53,599 nt of DNA, from NCBI GenBank assembly GCA_030537145.1, contig JAUNON010000002.1:66916-120514 (forward strand). Reading direction: 5' to 3'. Below, piece by piece: positions 52,500-53,599 of the stretch. Position 1 is the first letter of the stretch. Each line of letters starts with the position of its first letter. The notes under the pieces were generated by a model, which did not search any database, was not told the origin of the DNA, and saw nothing but the letters and a program-made list of their open reading frames with translations. Position numbers and translations under genes: made by a program. This DNA is from Lachnospiraceae bacterium. GTDB taxonomy: Bacteria; Bacillota; Clostridia; Lachnospirales; Lachnospiraceae.

Positions 52500-53366
52500 A
52501 TGGAAGCATCGTACCAAAAAACAGGATATCTTGACACGGATTTCAAGCTTTTTTTTATCAAAGACCAGGGAAAAAAAGCATTTGATTTTCATTACCATGA
52601 TTTTCATAAAATCCTCATTTTTTTGCAGGGAAATGTCAGCTATGCAGTGGAAGGCAGGCAATACGATCTGCAGCCAGGGGATATCGTTCTGGTACGTGCC
52701 GGTGAAATCCATCGTCCCATCGTACACGAAGAAACGGCATATGAGCGAGTGATTCTATATCTGTCTCCCGGATTTTTTGAGCAGTATCAGAAGAACGGCT
52801 ATGATCTTTTTCATTGCTTCCGTCTGGGTGCCTCCCGCTGCTCCAGCCTGATACGCCTTCTTTCTTTCGATTCTTCCGAAACAAACCGGATCTTCGGAGA
52901 ACTATCCCTCTGTGCCCGTGATGATGCCTTTGCAGCAGAGCTGTTTCGGCGGGCAAAGATTACGGAGTTTCTGATTTTGCTGAACCGCACACTCCTTCAA
53001 ACGCCTCTGGGCTTTCGGGAAGCAGTCACCGCAAACCCTGCCGTGATCCATATTTTGAAATATATCAATGATCATCTTACTCAGGAGAACCTGTCCGTGG
53101 ATACCATTGCCCAGGCTGCCTTTTTGAACCGTTCCTATCTGATGCATCTGTTCAAGGCGGAAACTGGATACAGCATCGGAAGCTATATTACGGAGAAGCG
53201 GCTGTTTCTGGCCAGAGGCTTTATTGCCTCCGGTCTGTCTGTGACGGATGCCTGCTACCGCAGCGGCTTTAAAAACTATACCGCCTTTTATTATGCCTAC
53301 CGCAGAAAATACAATGCAGCGCCTTCCGATAAGCCGGCTGCAGCGCCTGCTTCTGAATTCGATTAG
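52500..53366 (+). CDS. AraC family transcriptional regulator
   Basis: A 288-residue regulator. The N-terminal cupin-like sensing domain (about 25-100) includes FHYHDFHKILIFLQG, YDLQPGDIVLVRAGEIH and the usual small-ligand barrel. Two helix-turn-helix units are at the end (LSVDTIAQAAFLNRSYLMHLF and SVTDACYRSGFKNYTAFYYAY). AGGAGG at 52485-52490 sets the ATG at 52500. No metabolic gene is adjacent in the same direction, so its target cannot be inferred; it may act on its own promoter region or the divergent DapF-like gene. Confidence 0.92.
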   Translation: MEASYQKTGYLDTDFKLFFIKDQGKKAFDFHYHDFHKILIFLQGNVSYAVEGRQYDLQPGDIVLVRAGEIHRPIVHEETAYERVILYLSPGFFEQYQKNGYDLFHCFRLGASRCSSLIRLLSFDSSETNRIFGELSLCARDDAFAAELFRRAKITEFLILLNRTLLQTPLGFREAVTANPAVIHILKYINDHLTQENLSVDTIAQAAFLNRSYLMHLFKAETGYSIGSYITEKRLFLARGFIASGLSVTDACYRSGFKNYTAFYYAYRRKYNAAPSDKPAAAPASEFD

Positions 53367-53487
53367 TCCCTTTTTATCACTTGCCGCTTTTTCTGTTTCG
53401 GATGTCAGCAGACAGCCCGTTCAAAGGAACCGACCATTTGTACAAACAAATTTATAAATAGTCTCGGTGAAATTTTTTAAAAAATGC

Positions 53488-53517
53488 TTGACTTTTATGC
53501 TGTTCCAATAGTATAAT
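53488..53517 (+). promoter_or_regulatory. Sigma-A promoter of the tRNA gene
   Basis: TTGACT at 53488-53493, an 18-base spacer, and TATAAT at 53512-53517, about 33 bases upstream of tRNA-Val. The AT-rich stretch before it may act as an UP element. Confidence 0.8.
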
Positions 53518-53550
53518 AGCAAAGCGAGTTGAGATACAGCTCGTAAATAT

Positions 53551-53599
53551 GGGGTCTTAGCTCAGCTGGGAGAGCATCTGCCTTACAAGCAGAGGGTCA
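53551..53599 (+). tRNA. tRNA-Val (anticodon TAC), cut by the window end
   Basis: The first 49 bases of a tRNA: acceptor GGGGTCT, D-arm GCTC...GAGC, and anticodon stem TCTGC/GCAGA around CTTACAA, with the anticodon TAC at 53584-53586. The T-arm and 3' end lie outside the window. It may be the first gene of a tRNA cluster. Confidence 0.93.

Noticed and set aside
1..53599. CRISPR array, integrated phage or insertion sequence.
   Set aside because: No regularly spaced repeats, no integrase, transposase or phage structural gene, and no block of unlike base composition was seen. The palindromic copies are dispersed and not spaced as in an array.

Overview
The window looks like chromosomal DNA of an endospore-forming clostridium, most likely a gut Lachnospiraceae. 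This rests on gene content: sporulation sigma factor SigG beside a YlmC/YmxH protein, a CIRCE-controlled clpB, a DUF4250 protein, a lipoprotein trigger factor, two ECF sigma/anti-sigma pairs, and strong AGGAGG-type ribosome sites. No phage, integrase, transposase, CRISPR array or plasmid gene was found. The family assignment is an inference from gene content, not a phylogeny.

Layout. 1-1809: nrdR (cut by the window edge) diverges from ylmC-sigG. 1944-6573: cytidylate kinase-like protein, membrane dipeptidase, and a 926-residue fusion of a Tet(M)-like ribosomal GTPase to a Rae1/YacP NYN endoribonuclease. 6704-9636: one operon, MFS-sfsA-azlC-azlD. 9711-11664: ECF sigma factor with a DUF4179 protein. 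11842-14782: a small cysteine-bearing peptide, argS, and a LUD protein. 14790-19242: rarA, a polysaccharide deacetylase, a membrane protein, a MATE pump and DUF4250. 19328-23566: clpB under CIRCE, then a second ECF sigma/anti-sigma pair. 23835-30137: a leftward carbohydrate cluster (two Gfo/Idh oxidoreductases, a phospholipase C-like hydrolase, a UMF1-type MFS and a GH36 alpha-galactosidase). 30375-36113: uraA, lipoprotein trigger factor, an anchored hypothetical protein, and yigZ-DUF1934-murI. 36516-44520: a class A PBP, a MoxR-like ATPase with a VWA partner, an M18 aminopeptidase, and an orphan PRTase-like protein. 44798-50079: a secreted GH5 cellulase with CBM2-like domain upstream of an EAL phosphodiesterase, then guanine deaminase. 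50153-53599: trmO, a HAD phosphatase, a truncated DapF-like protein, an AraC regulator and the start of tRNA-Val.

Most genes are housekeeping or cell-envelope genes in short operons with clear sigma-A promoters. The most interesting gene is the Tet(M)-like/Rae1 fusion at 3793-6573. Both halves belong to families that act in the ribosomal A site, and the residues matching the tetracycline-ejecting loop are not of the resistance type, so a ribosome or mRNA surveillance role is more likely than drug resistance. A 14-bp inverted repeat brackets its promoter and ribosome site.

The second notable signal is a dispersed palindromic element. It is full length at 36301-36472, with deleted or partial relatives at 12077-12129, 23714-23788, 30273-30310 and 33487-33528. 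At least one of these now serves as a transcription terminator.
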